DNA of 42,677 nucleotides from Mycobacterium sp. (GTDB lineage Bacteria; Actinomycetota; Actinomycetes; Mycobacteriales; Mycobacteriaceae). The notes under the pieces were generated by a model, which searched no databases, was not told the DNA's origin, and saw only the letters and a list, made by a program, of their open reading frames with translations. A program made the position numbers and the translations under genes. The number at the start of each line of letters is the position of its first letter. Position 1 is the first letter of the stretch. Below are positions 8,675-16,912 of this stretch, piece after piece. The stretch covers positions 1 to 42,677 of the forward strand of contig NZ_PKEK01000004.1 of the NCBI RefSeq assembly GCF_002863225.1. Reading direction: 5' to 3'.

Positions 8675-8683
8675 GGAATGCCA

Positions 8684-8887
8684 ATGAAAGTTCGGGTTGA
8701 CTCAGACCGTTGCCAGGGCCACACGCTGTGCTCGATGATCGCGCCGGATTCCTTCGAGCTCGACGACATCGAGGGTCACGCATCGGCGGTGTCGGAAGAC
8801 GTTCCGGCAGAACAGGAAGATGCGGTGCGCGAAGCGGCGCAGTCCTGCCCTGAACAAGCAATCCTGATCACGCAGGCCGACTCATGA
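8684..8887 (+). CDS. P450-type ferredoxin with CxxHxxC motif
   Basis: 67-residue single-cluster ferredoxin, the likely electron donor to the adjacent P450. Cluster ligands: CQGHTLC, with His where a second Cys is found in [4Fe-4S] ferredoxins, and a distal CP (SCPEQAI). This gives three cysteines and one variable residue, as in many actinobacterial P450 partners, so a [3Fe-4S] or unusual [4Fe-4S] cluster is expected. I prefer the ATG at 8684, which has AGGA six bases upstream, over the ATG at 8678, where the SD would touch the start. The stop overlaps the P450 start (ATGA), which strongly ties the pair together. Confidence 0.93.
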   Translation: MKVRVDSDRCQGHTLCSMIAPDSFELDDIEGHASAVSEDVPAEQEDAVREAAQSCPEQAILITQADS

Positions 8888-10251
8888 GCATCGACGACGG
8901 CATCGCCAACGACAGCGATCGCAAGAAGAACCGCTACCACTTCGACCGGCACACTCCTGAGTACCGCCATCAGTTCGAGAAGATCACCGAAGAGATTCAC
9001 GACAGATGCCCGGTCGCGTGGAGCGATACTTACGACGGCCATTGGGTAGCCGGCGGCAGCAACGCGGTCTTCGAACTGGCCCGCTGCCCGGCGGTGTCCA
9101 ACGATCACGACATCAACGGCGAACGCCGCGGCTATCAAGGCATTTCGATCCCCAAGGCCAAGCGCGCGAGCGGGGTGCGCGGCGGAATCCTGGAGATGGA
9201 CGAGCCCGAGCACCGCATCTACCGGACCGTGCTCAATCCTTACCTGTCGCCGGCCGCGGTCAAGCGCTGGGTCCCGTTCATCGATGATGTCACCCGGGCC
9301 TGCCTCGACGAGAGGATCGAAGAGGGCCGGATCGATTTCGTCGACGACCTCGCCAACATCGTGCCCGCCGTGCTGACACTGGCGATGCTCGGTATCCCAC
9401 TGAAGAATTGGGCGATCTACAGCGAGCCGGTGCACGCCTCGGTGTACACCCCGGAGCACTCACCGGACATCGACAAGATCGTCGCCATGCACCGGCAGAT
9501 GGGCTTGGACCTGCTGACCAACATGGTCGAGATCAAGGAGAACCCCCGACCGGGAATCGTCAACGGGCTCTTGCAGTTACGTATCGACGGTGAACCCGCT
9601 CCTGACCTCGAGATCATGGGCAACCTGGGTCTGGTGATCGGCGGCGGCTTCGACACCACGACCGCGCTGACCGCGCACTCGATGGAGTGGCTGTCGCAGC
9701 ACCCGGACGAGCGCGAACGGCTCAGCAACAACCGCGAGACCCTGCTCGACCCTGCCACCGAGGAGTTTCTGCGGTATTACACGCCGGCCCCCGGTGACGG
9801 CCGCACCTTCTCCGACGACGTGGAGCTGGAAGGCACGCAGTTCAAAGAGGGTGAGCGGCTGTGGATCTCGTGGGCCATGGCCAACCGCGACCCATCGGTG
9901 TTCCACGACCCCAACGAGATCATCATGGATCGTAAGGGCAACCGGCACTTCAGCTTCGGGCTCGGTGTGCACCGCTGCATCGGCTCCAACGTCGCACGGA
10001 CCGTGTTCAAGTCCATGCTGACCGCGGTGCTCGACCGGATGCCGGACTACGTGTGCGATCCCGAGGGCACCGTGCACTACGAGACCATCGGCGTCATTCA
10101 GGGCATGCGCAATCTGCCGGCCACCTTCAGCCCCGGTAAGCGACTCGGCGCTGGACTCGACGAGACGCTGGAAAAGCTGCAGAAGATCTGCGACGAGCAG
10201 GAGCTCGCCCGGCCGATCACCGAACGCAAGGAAGCCGCGGTCATCGACTGA
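8884..10251 (+). CDS. cytochrome P450 (first of three)
   Basis: 455-residue soluble bacterial P450 monooxygenase. The I-helix oxygen-activation motif is GGGFDTT (253-259), ExxR is E294-R297, and the haem-binding loop FSFGLGVHRCIG places the axial ligand at Cys365. At 455 residues it is longer than the usual 400-430. The excess lies in a charged C-terminal tail after about residue 418 (GLDETLEKLQKICDEQE and beyond) and an N-terminal RKKNRYHFDRH segment. It is coupled by ATGA to its ferredoxin. The product would be a hydroxylated substrate for the SDRs encoded upstream in the same operon. I cannot assign a CYP family with confidence. Confidence 0.93.
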   Translation: MSIDDGIANDSDRKKNRYHFDRHTPEYRHQFEKITEEIHDRCPVAWSDTYDGHWVAGGSNAVFELARCPAVSNDHDINGERRGYQGISIPKAKRASGVRGGILEMDEPEHRIYRTVLNPYLSPAAVKRWVPFIDDVTRACLDERIEEGRIDFVDDLANIVPAVLTLAMLGIPLKNWAIYSEPVHASVYTPEHSPDIDKIVAMHRQMGLDLLTNMVEIKENPRPGIVNGLLQLRIDGEPAPDLEIMGNLGLVIGGGFDTTTALTAHSMEWLSQHPDERERLSNNRETLLDPATEEFLRYYTPAPGDGRTFSDDVELEGTQFKEGERLWISWAMANRDPSVFHDPNEIIMDRKGNRHFSFGLGVHRCIGSNVARTVFKSMLTAVLDRMPDYVCDPEGTVHYETIGVIQGMRNLPATFSPGKRLGAGLDETLEKLQKICDEQELARPITERKEAAVID

Positions 10252-10301
10252 GCGTTCGGCCCGTGGCACCGAACTCGGCAATACCGGGTTGCTGCGTTGC
10301 C

Positions 10302-10324
10302 GATCGGCATATATTCAGCCGATC
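10302..10324. promoter_or_regulatory. inverted repeat upstream of exported-protein gene
   Basis: GATCGGC and GCCGATC form a perfect 7-bp inverted repeat around the AT-rich 9-base spacer ATATATTCA. It lies 50 bp after the P450 stop and 34 bp before the next start. It could be an operator overlapping a promoter, or a weak terminator for the P450 operon; no T-run follows, which argues against an intrinsic terminator. Confidence 0.35.
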
Positions 10325-10358
10325 CGGGTCCCGAAGAGACGAGCGGAAGGGGCAGCAC

Positions 10359-10790
10359 GTGAAATCGTTGACGCTCGGCATGACGCTGATCGCAGCCGCG
10401 GTGACGATGGCTCCGGTGGCCCACGCCCAGATGTTGTACGGGAACTACGAAGTGCAGACCCCGCGCGACCCAGGACACTCGTGGCTGTGGGCGATCCGGC
10501 CATGCGAGCCGGCTGAATCCTTGGACTGCGTGCAGGACCAGGCCCAGCCCAGGCCGAACGGCCAGGCTACGCCGTGGTACGCGGTGGGACACCTCACGAA
10601 CCGCACCTACACCATGAGCGTCGACGTGCCGGACGGCGTGCGCTGCACGGTCTATTTCCTGCCCTCGCACGACGTCTACACGTGGGACGTGGTGACCCTG
10701 ACCGGCTCGGTGACGTCGACGTTCGACGCCGGGTGCGGTGGCGCACCGGGCGGCACCGCCAGCTGGCCGTTCAGCCTCGTCCGGTTCTGA
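10359..10790 (+). CDS. small exported protein of unknown function
   Basis: 143-residue protein with a clear Sec signal peptide: MKSLTLGMTLIAAA, a hydrophobic core, and AHA-Q as the probable cleavage site after residue 23. The mature part is about 120 residues, rich in Trp, Pro and Gly, with four cysteines (PCEP, DCVQ, RCTV, GCGG), which probably form disulfides. I chose the GTG at 10359 because GGAAGGGG lies just upstream and the signal peptide begins there; the open frame from 10263 only adds a polar shadow. It follows the P450 by 107 bp and converges with the acyl-CoA dehydrogenase gene 10 bp away. It resembles small secreted mycobacterial proteins of unknown role. Confidence 0.8.
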   Translation: MKSLTLGMTLIAAAVTMAPVAHAQMLYGNYEVQTPRDPGHSWLWAIRPCEPAESLDCVQDQAQPRPNGQATPWYAVGHLTNRTYTMSVDVPDGVRCTVYFLPSHDVYTWDVVTLTGSVTSTFDAGCGGAPGGTASWPFSLVRF

Positions 10791-10800
10791 GCGCAGCGGT

Positions 10801-11979
10801 TCAGCGAGCAGGTAGCCCGAGCACTCGCTGCGCCACGATGTTGCGCTGGATCTCCGACGTTCCGCCGGCGATCGTTCCCGAGAAGCTGCGGGCGTAACGC
10901 TCGAACCAGCTGCCGAAGTAGTGATCGAGGTTCATCGGCTCGTACGGCCCGCTCAGGGCCGGGTGCACCAACCCGTCGGATCCCGCTGCGGACAACGCGT
11001 TTTCGCATGCCTGCCGTTCCGCCTCCGAGCCCAGCAGCTTGAGCACCGACAGGGCGGGAACGTCCTCCTCGCCGCGGGCGGCCCGGGCCAGTGCCACCGA
11101 TCCCAGCAGGCGAAGCGCCTGGCGGTCCATGATCGCGGTTGCGTAGTGGTCCCGTTGCAGGGCATCTGCCGGGTGGAAATCCGAGATGACGTTGTCGAGT
11201 CGGTCGGCGAACCCGAGCCACATCATCGTGCGCTCGTGCCCCAGCGAGCCGTTGGCCACCCCCCAGCCCTGATTGAGCGGCCCGACCAGGTTTTCCGCAG
11301 GGACTTTGACGTCCTCGAAGAACACCTCGTTGAAGTCCAGGTTGTCCTGGCCGCAGATGTCCGCGAATGGGCGTCGGGTCACACCGGGCGTATCGGTGGG
11401 GATCACCAGCGCGCTGATTCCCTTGTGCTTCGGTGCATCTGGGTCGGTGCGGACGAACGTCAGCAGCACGTCGGCGTCATGAGCGCCCGAGGTCCAGACC
11501 TTCTGCCCGTTCACGACGAAGTGGTCACCGTCGCGCACGGCCTTGGTCCGTAGCGACGCCAGGTCCGATCCGGCGCTGGGCTCACTCATCCCGAGCGACG
11601 CGGTGATCTCGGCCCGCAGGATGGGGACCGCCCAGCGCTGCTTCTGCTCGTCGCTGCCGAATGAAATCAACGACGCAGCAACGATATTGACGCCCTGCGG
11701 GTTGAAGCTGTGATAGATCCGCCGCTTGCAGAGTTCCTCGAGGTACACGTACTGCTGCAACACCGAGGCGTTGCGCCCGCCGAATTCCGGCGGTTGGGTG
11801 GGCAGCAGCCAACCGTTGTCGAAGAGGAGACGCTGCCAGCGGCGGGCCCATTCCGGCATGTGCGACACCGACTTCGGCCGCTCCAATGCCTCTGCCGCGG
11901 CCGCCGGCACATGTTCGTCCAAGAAGGCGACGAACTCGTCGCGGAACGATTCGACGTCTGGATCAAAGGTGAGCTGCAC
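10801..11979 (-). CDS. acyl-CoA dehydrogenase (FadE-type)
   Basis: 392-residue FAD-dependent acyl-CoA dehydrogenase that introduces an alpha,beta double bond in an acyl-CoA. Signatures: GMSEPSAGSDLASLRTKAVR, VNGQKVWTSGAHDADV, and the C-terminal AGGTSEIQRNIVAQRVLGLP. The Glu found just before GTS in medium-chain enzymes is Gly here, so the base must lie elsewhere or in a partner subunit. The GTG start at 11979, with GAGGAG five bases upstream, overlaps the preceding gene by 17 bp. That gene encodes a second, shorter dehydrogenase. Paired FadE genes in mycobacterial steroid degradation form alpha2beta2 enzymes, so I infer a heteromeric dehydrogenase acting on a bulky acyl-CoA. Confidence 0.9.
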   Translation of the reverse strand: MQLTFDPDVESFRDEFVAFLDEHVPAAAAEALERPKSVSHMPEWARRWQRLLFDNGWLLPTQPPEFGGRNASVLQQYVYLEELCKRRIYHSFNPQGVNIVAASLISFGSDEQKQRWAVPILRAEITASLGMSEPSAGSDLASLRTKAVRDGDHFVVNGQKVWTSGAHDADVLLTFVRTDPDAPKHKGISALVIPTDTPGVTRRPFADICGQDNLDFNEVFFEDVKVPAENLVGPLNQGWGVANGSLGHERTMMWLGFADRLDNVISDFHPADALQRDHYATAIMDRQALRLLGSVALARAARGEEDVPALSVLKLLGSEAERQACENALSAAGSDGLVHPALSGPYEPMNLDHYFGSWFERYARSFSGTIAGGTSEIQRNIVAQRVLGLPAR

Positions 11980-12973
11980 GGTACTCCTCGGTAACCCTGG
12001 CCCGGTGCTCGGCGGTTCCGCCGAGCATCAGTTCGCCGGCCTTGGCACGTTTCAGCGCGAACTGCAGATCGTTCTCCCAGGTGAAACCCATGGCTCCGAA
12101 CAACTGCAGGCCGTTGCGAAACACCAGCGACTGACATTCCCCCGCACCGGCTTTCGCCATTTCCGCGGCCAGCCGGCGGCGCGGGTCATCGCCGGCGATC
12201 GTCAGTGCCGAGTAGTAGGCCAGCGCACGCGCGCGTTCGATGGCGACGTGCATGTCGGCCGCCTTGTGCTGGACCGCCTGGAAGGATCCGATCGCGACCC
12301 CGAACTGGTGACGGCTGCGCACATGGTCGAGGACCAGGTCCAGAATGCGTTGGCACGCACCGACCATCGTCATCGACATGCCCATCAGGGCAACCTGGTG
12401 GGCCTTTTCGGTGTCGACGCGCACGCGGGAGCCGTCGGGCACTCGCAATCCTCGGAACGTCAGGTCCGCGACGTGCAGCACCGGATCGAGCACGGAGGTC
12501 CGGGTTCTGGACACCCGCTCGCCCGCCTCGGCGGCGTTGACGACGAACACCGCGGCATCGGTGACCACGGCGAGCCACTCCGCCCGATCGCCGTCCAGCA
12601 CGTGCCGGGCGGTGCCGTCCAGGACCCACTCCTCACCGTCCCGGTGCACGGTGATTCCGCTGTAGACCGCAGTGCCTGATGCCTGCGGATCGAACCGGTC
12701 TCCCACCAGCGGCGCGAACTGACTCATTGTCGCCAGAAACGGCGTGGGGTCGGTTGCCCGGCCGAGCTCTTCGAGCACGATGGCCAGCTCGACGGCGTTC
12801 TCGGACTCGTTCATCTCGGTCCAGCCGTGCTCGACGTACGCCTTCCACACCGGAGCGGAGTCGGCGCCGTCCTCGGCGACGGCCCTGACCAGGGCGGGAG
12901 GACACTGCTTGCCGACCGCGTCGCGCACCGTTTCCTGCCAGAGCCGCTGATCAGCGTCGAATTCCAACAGCAT
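11963..12973 (-). CDS. acyl-CoA dehydrogenase, partner subunit
   Basis: 336-residue acyl-CoA dehydrogenase-like protein, shorter than usual and typical of the second subunit of heteromeric FadE pairs. Visible: an N-terminal helical domain (VELAIVLEELGRATDPTPF), a degraded middle domain lacking the usual SEPxAGSD signature, and a good C-terminal helical domain (RSRHQFGVAIGSFQAVQHKAADM). The C-terminus has GGTAEHRARV. I place the start at the ATG at 12973, with GAGGAG nine bases upstream. The longer frame to 13183 is Arg-rich and crosses the promoter region. A perfect GAGAATACTATTCTC palindrome lies 34 bp upstream. It is co-transcribed and overlapping with the 10801-11979 gene. Confidence 0.88.
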   Translation of the reverse strand: MLLEFDADQRLWQETVRDAVGKQCPPALVRAVAEDGADSAPVWKAYVEHGWTEMNESENAVELAIVLEELGRATDPTPFLATMSQFAPLVGDRFDPQASGTAVYSGITVHRDGEEWVLDGTARHVLDGDRAEWLAVVTDAAVFVVNAAEAGERVSRTRTSVLDPVLHVADLTFRGLRVPDGSRVRVDTEKAHQVALMGMSMTMVGACQRILDLVLDHVRSRHQFGVAIGSFQAVQHKAADMHVAIERARALAYYSALTIAGDDPRRRLAAEMAKAGAGECQSLVFRNGLQLFGAMGFTWENDLQFALKRAKAGELMLGGTAEHRARVTEEYRAAHL

Positions 12974-13007
12974 CCCGGCCAACTCCTCAAATCGGTTAAC
13001 GTGCTGC

Positions 13008-13022
13008 GAGAATACTATTCTC
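13008..13022. promoter_or_regulatory. perfect GAGAAT-N3-ATTCTC palindrome (operator)
   Basis: GAGAATACTATTCTC, a perfect 6-3-6 palindrome located 34 bp before the acyl-CoA dehydrogenase start at 12973. An identical half-site pair occurs at 36906, and near matches occur at 6822, 6990, 13154 and 26780. A TetR- or MarR-like dimer is the likely binder, by inference from size and symmetry. Confidence 0.65.
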
Positions 13023-13153
13023 TTAATAGCACAGTGACAATCTCGCCGGCGCGCGCGAAAGGCGCGGGACGGCGGGCGGCGGCGACGGGTGTCGGCGTGC
13101 CGGCCGCTCGCGGGGGCTTCATCGGCGTCCGTCATCCGGGGCCTCGGAAATGG

Positions 13154-13168
13154 GAGAATGATATTATC
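13154..13168. promoter_or_regulatory. GAGAAT-N3-ATTCTC-type operator before amidohydrolase operon
   Basis: GAGAATGATATTATC, matching 11 of 12 half-site positions. It is the second copy in this divergent region and lies 177 bp upstream of the amidohydrolase start. That suggests a longer 5' leader or a promoter placed well upstream. Confidence 0.5.
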
Positions 13169-13345
13169 GCTGGTGCAGAACATCGCTTACACAGGTGAAC
13201 CGCGATTGTGCCCGCTATCAGGTGTTATGAATAATCGAAATGCTTACCGGAAACCCGTTGATTAGCGGTGAACGAGGATGTTAGTTTGGCTATCAGACTG
13301 CCGCTTGGCTTTCACGCAGTCAGTCGACCCATGGAGGGTGGTTAG

Positions 13346-14437
13346 GTGATCGAGCACCCGGACGGGACACGCACGCCGCTGATCGATGCCAGCGTGCACA
13401 TCTTCTTCTCGTCCAACAAAGAACTTCGCTCGACTCTCCGCGAGCCGTTCAAGAGCCGCGGATTCCCCGACTACGAGATGGACTGGTACGGCGCACCGGG
13501 CGGTGAGTACGCACCCAAAACTCGCGGACCCGAACGCCAGTACCCCGGCTCGGACCCGGATTTCGTTGGCAATGAACTCTTTTCGAACCGCGGGGTCGAC
13601 ATCGCCGTGCTGCACCCGATGGCGCGCGGCATCATGCCGGACCGGCATCTGGGTACCGCACTTCACGCGGCGCACAACGAGATGATGGTGTCGAAGTGGT
13701 TGGAGCACAGCCATTTCGGCGACCGGTTCCGCGGCACCATTCGGGTGAACCCCGACGACATCGCAGGCGCGTGCAAGGAAATCGAGAAATGGCGCTCGCA
13801 CCCGCGCGTGGTCCAGATCGGTGTGCCGCTGCAGTCACGCGAACTCTATGGCAAGCCCCAGTTCTGGCCGTTGTGGGAAGCAGCCGTCGACGCGGGCCTG
13901 CCGGTGGCCGCCCACATCGAAGTCGGCTCGGGCATCGCCAATCCACCGACGCCGAACGGCAACACCCGCCTCTACGAGCATTACGTCAGCTTCATGGCGC
14001 TGAACTACCTGTACCACCAGATGAACATGATCGCCGAGGGCGTCTTCGAACGCTTCCCCGACCTGAAATTCGTCTGGGGTGACGGCGCCGCCGACTTCAT
14101 CACTCCGTTCATCTGGCGGATGGACACTTTCGGCCGGCCGCACCTCGAGCAGACCCCATGGGCACCGCGGATGCCCAGCGAATACCTCCCCGGACACATT
14201 CATTTCGTCCAGGGCAGCCTCGACGGCCCGGGTGACACCGACTTCGCCGGCGAGTGGTTCGGCTTCACCGGCAAGGAAGACATGGTGATGTTCGGGTCGA
14301 GCTACCCGCACTGGCAGTGCGGCGACGTCAGCAAGTTGCCCCGGGCGTTGTCCGCCGAGCAACGGGAGAAGCTGTGCTGGCGCAACGCCGCCGATTTGTA
14401 CGGGATCGAGATTTCGGCCGATCTCGCGACCGGCTAG
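13346..14437 (+). CDS. amidohydrolase-2 family protein lacking key metal/catalytic residues
   Basis: 363-residue TIM-barrel protein of the amidohydrolase-2 (ACMSD/LigW-like) family, whose members hydrolyse or decarboxylate ring-derived acids. The GTG start at 13346 follows GGAGGGTGG. The N-terminal metal motif, D-x-D-x-H in its neighbour, reads DASVH here (Asp14, Ser16, His18). His190 (VAAHIEVGSG) is retained. The catalytic Asp of the usual SDYPHW motif is Ser319 (FGSSYPHW), and the barrel His seen as VEHAF in the neighbour is replaced (WGDGAAD). It may therefore be a non-catalytic partner of the intact paralogue encoded 39 bp downstream. It opens the 13346-16907 operon under two GAGAAT-type palindromes. 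Confidence 0.85.
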   Translation: MIEHPDGTRTPLIDASVHIFFSSNKELRSTLREPFKSRGFPDYEMDWYGAPGGEYAPKTRGPERQYPGSDPDFVGNELFSNRGVDIAVLHPMARGIMPDRHLGTALHAAHNEMMVSKWLEHSHFGDRFRGTIRVNPDDIAGACKEIEKWRSHPRVVQIGVPLQSRELYGKPQFWPLWEAAVDAGLPVAAHIEVGSGIANPPTPNGNTRLYEHYVSFMALNYLYHQMNMIAEGVFERFPDLKFVWGDGAADFITPFIWRMDTFGRPHLEQTPWAPRMPSEYLPGHIHFVQGSLDGPGDTDFAGEWFGFTGKEDMVMFGSSYPHWQCGDVSKLPRALSAEQREKLCWRNAADLYGIEISADLATG

Positions 14438-14476
14438 TCGCAGAATAGAAGCAACAGGGAGAGCGAGGAGATCGAG

Positions 14477-15622
14477 ATGACGCTGACCCATTCCCAGGAG
14501 CGTGTTCCCGCCGCCGAACGCATCGCGGTGCGGTGCGTCGACTCGGATGTCCACCCGGCACCCCGGCGCGGCGAGCTCGTCCAGTACATCCCCGAGCCCT
14601 GGCGCAGCAAGTACTTCGGCACCCGCGATGTCGGCGAGCAGATCTACTACGACGCCCCGGATTACGCGCACAGCTACGCGATGCGCACCGACGCCTTCCC
14701 CCCGGACGGCGAATTCGCTTGCAGCGACCCGGACATGGCATTTCGGCAGCTGATCATGGAAGCGGGCTCCGACATCTGCATCCTCGAGCCGGCGGCCTAC
14801 CCGGCCCGGCTACCCGAGGCGCAGCACGCGATGGCGGCCGCGCTCAACGAGTGGCAGGCCCAGCACTGGCTCGACGGCCACAACAACTGGCACCAGCGGT
14901 GGCGCGGTTCGATCTGCGCGGCGATCGAACAGCCCGAGGAATCGGTCCTCGAGATCGAGAAGTGGGCCGGCCATCCCTACATGGCGCAGATCCTGATCAA
15001 AGCCGAGCCACGGCCGTCGTGGGGCAACCCGAAATACGACCCGATCTGGGCCGCCGCCACCAAGCACGACATCACCGTCAGCTGCCACCTGTCACGCAGC
15101 CAGTTCGAGGAACTGCCCGCGCCGCCGGTGGGCTATCCCAGCTACAACCACGACTTCATGGTCACCTACTCGCTGCTGGCTGCCAACCAGGTGATGAGCC
15201 TGATCTTCGACGGCGTTTTCGACCGCTTCCCGACGCTACGGATCGTGTTCGTCGAGCACGCCTTCAGCTGGATCCTGCCGCTGATGTGGCGGATGGACGC
15301 GATCTACGACGCGCGCAAATCCTGGCTGGGCATCAAGCGCAAGCCGTCCGAATACGTCAAAGAACACATCAAGTTCACCACCCAGCCGCTGGACTACCCG
15401 GAGGACAAGACCGAGTTGACCCGCGCCCTGGAGTGGATGGAATGCGAGAAGATCCTGCTGTTCTCCTCGGACTACCCGCACTGGACCTTCGATGACCCGC
15501 GCTGGTTGGTCAAGCACTTGCCCAAGCACGCCCGGGACGCCGTGATGTACAAGAACGGGATTGCGACCTACCACCTTCCGGAGACGGTTCCCGTCCTCGA
15601 GGGTCAAGTCCGGGTGCTCTGA
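14477..15622 (+). CDS. amidohydrolase-2 family metal-dependent hydrolase/decarboxylase
   Basis: 381-residue amidohydrolase-2 family enzyme with the full motif set: D-x-D-x-H at residues 22-26 (VDSDVHPAP), His204 (VSCHLS), His261 (VEHAFSW) and catalytic Asp332 (FSSDYPHWTFDD). Family members include ACMSD and gamma-resorcylate decarboxylase (TIM-barrel C-C decarboxylases) as well as hydrolases. The reaction here is unknown but probably acts on a product of ring opening or side-chain oxidation. The start ATG at 14477 has GAGGAG upstream. Neighbours are its degenerate paralogue upstream and a small Rieske protein whose TTG start lies one base beyond its stop codon. A third family member lies at 35315. 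Confidence 0.9.
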   Translation: MTLTHSQERVPAAERIAVRCVDSDVHPAPRRGELVQYIPEPWRSKYFGTRDVGEQIYYDAPDYAHSYAMRTDAFPPDGEFACSDPDMAFRQLIMEAGSDICILEPAAYPARLPEAQHAMAAALNEWQAQHWLDGHNNWHQRWRGSICAAIEQPEESVLEIEKWAGHPYMAQILIKAEPRPSWGNPKYDPIWAAATKHDITVSCHLSRSQFEELPAPPVGYPSYNHDFMVTYSLLAANQVMSLIFDGVFDRFPTLRIVFVEHAFSWILPLMWRMDAIYDARKSWLGIKRKPSEYVKEHIKFTTQPLDYPEDKTELTRALEWMECEKILLFSSDYPHWTFDDPRWLVKHLPKHARDAVMYKNGIATYHLPETVPVLEGQVRVL

Positions 15623-15623
15623 G

Positions 15624-16025
15624 TTGGCGGACGACATCGCCGAGCGGCCTCAACCCCGCTTGGCTCAGGGCCGCGAGCACGTCGTCGCCACCGTCGACGA
15701 GATCCCCTCGGGTAAGCACAAATTGGTGCCGATCGGTCGGCACGGTGTGGGTGTCTACAACGTCAACGGAACCTTCTACGCCATCGCGAATTACTGCCCG
15801 CACCAAGGTGGTCCGTTGTGCTCGGGGCGGGCGCGTGGCCGCACGATCGTGGACGAGACCGCGCCCGGCGATGCGGTGATGGTGCGCGACAAGGAATACA
15901 TCTACTGCCCCTGGCACCAATGGGGTTTCGAGTTGGCGACCGGCACGACGGCGGTCAAACCGGAGTGGAGCATCCGCACCTACCCGGTGCGGGTCGTCGG
16001 CAACGACGTCCTGGTACAGGCCTGA
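15624..16025 (+). CDS. small Rieske [2Fe-2S] protein
   Basis: 133-residue Rieske protein with no oxygenase catalytic domain, so probably an electron-transfer ferredoxin or a small regulatory or accessory subunit. The cluster ligands are Cys58 and His60 (NYCPHQGGPL) and Cys95 and His98 (YCPWHQWGFEL). The spacing between the two halves is 34 residues, about twice the usual 15-17, because of an insertion containing TIVDETAPGDAVMV. The start is probably the TTG at 15624, immediately after the amidohydrolase stop. An ATG at 15561 is in frame but lies inside the upstream gene. It is operonic with two amidohydrolases and an alpha/beta hydrolase. Its redox partner is not obvious in the same operon. 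Confidence 0.85.
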   Translation: MADDIAERPQPRLAQGREHVVATVDEIPSGKHKLVPIGRHGVGVYNVNGTFYAIANYCPHQGGPLCSGRARGRTIVDETAPGDAVMVRDKEYIYCPWHQWGFELATGTTAVKPEWSIRTYPVRVVGNDVLVQA

Positions 16026-16040
16026 GCGACAGGAGAATCT

Positions 16041-16907
16041 GTGTCTTCTATCGAGGTGAACGGTGGCAACGTCGTCTACGAGATCCTCGGTGAGTCAGGT
16101 GATTTGATCGCACTGACGCCCGGTGGCCGGTTCAGCAAGGAGATCCCCGGCCTGCGACCGTTGGCCGAGGCGCTGGCCGACGGCGGCTACCGGGTGCTGC
16201 TGTGGGACCGGCCCAATTGCGGCGCCTCCGATGTCCAGTTCTACGGGCAGAGCGAATCGCACATGCGTGCTGAGACGCTGCACAAGCTGGTCACCGGGCT
16301 GGGTTTCGATCGGTGCATCCTGGCCGGCGGCTCCGGTGGCGCAAGGGATTCCATGCTGACCACCATGCTCTATCCGGAGCTGGTCGAGAAGCTGGTGGTC
16401 TGGAACATCGTCGGCGGCATCTACGGGACCTTCGTGCTCGGGTCCTACTACATCGTCCCGAGCATCCTGGCGGTGCGCGGAACCGGTATGCCCGGTGTGA
16501 CCCAGGTTCAGGAGTGGCGCGAGCGCATCGAGGAGAACCCCGACAACGAGAAGCGCTTCCTCGAGTTCGACTCCGACGAATTCCTCAAGCTGATGCTGCG
16601 GTGGCTCAACGCCTTCGTGTCCAAGCCTGGACAGACGATTCCCGGTGTCGACGACGAGATGTTCGATCGGATCAAGGTTCCCACCTTGATCATTCGCGGC
16701 GGCGAGAACGACATGGACCATCCCAAGCGCACATCGCTGGAAGTCAGTTGCTTGATCAAGGGATCGAAAGTGATCGATCCGCCGTGGCCGGAGGATGCCT
16801 GGGAGCGCGCGTCCGAGGATCGCGCTTCGGGCAAAGTCAAGCACTTCAACATGTTTGACACCTGGGTGCAGGCCGCGCCGCCGATCCTGAAGTTCCTGGG
16901 ATCCTGA
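16041..16907 (+). CDS. alpha/beta hydrolase
   Basis: 288-residue alpha/beta-hydrolase-fold enzyme. The nucleophile elbow is LAGGSGGARDS (Ser98), preceded by WDRPNCGASD in the usual strand-4 position, and the catalytic acid is probably in RGGENDMDHP. The catalytic His is probably in the KVKHFNMFD segment near the C-terminus. The GTG start at 16041 has AGGAGA upstream. It ends the 13346-16907 operon, 15 bp after the Rieske gene. Homologues in aromatic and steroid pathways cut C-C bonds of meta-cleavage products or hydrolyse esters and lactones. Which of these applies is not visible. Confidence 0.88.
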   Translation: MSSIEVNGGNVVYEILGESGDLIALTPGGRFSKEIPGLRPLAEALADGGYRVLLWDRPNCGASDVQFYGQSESHMRAETLHKLVTGLGFDRCILAGGSGGARDSMLTTMLYPELVEKLVVWNIVGGIYGTFVLGSYYIVPSILAVRGTGMPGVTQVQEWRERIEENPDNEKRFLEFDSDEFLKLMLRWLNAFVSKPGQTIPGVDDEMFDRIKVPTLIIRGGENDMDHPKRTSLEVSCLIKGSKVIDPPWPEDAWERASEDRASGKVKHFNMFDTWVQAAPPILKFLGS

Positions 16908-16912
16908 TGCGG

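Larger units (their letters stand above)
12974..13345. other. divergent intergenic region
   Basis: 372 bp between the minus-strand acyl-CoA dehydrogenase pair and the plus-strand amidohydrolase operon. It holds two GAGAAT-type palindromes (13008 and 13154), one nearer each gene. About 13040-13140 is GC-rich; 13150-13280 is AT-richer and is a likely promoter zone for the plus strand. I see no gene here. Confidence 0.7.

Noticed and set aside
12974..13183. N-terminal extension of the acyl-CoA dehydrogenase to a start at 13183
   Set aside because: The extension is low-complexity, Arg-rich, crosses the palindromes at 13008 and 13154, and has no dehydrogenase similarity. The ATG at 12973 has a good SD.
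16033..16047. GAGAAT followed by CTG and TGTCTT upstream of the alpha/beta hydrolase
   Set aside because: The second half-site does not match, and the sequence is the hydrolase ribosome binding site (AGGAGA) inside an operon.
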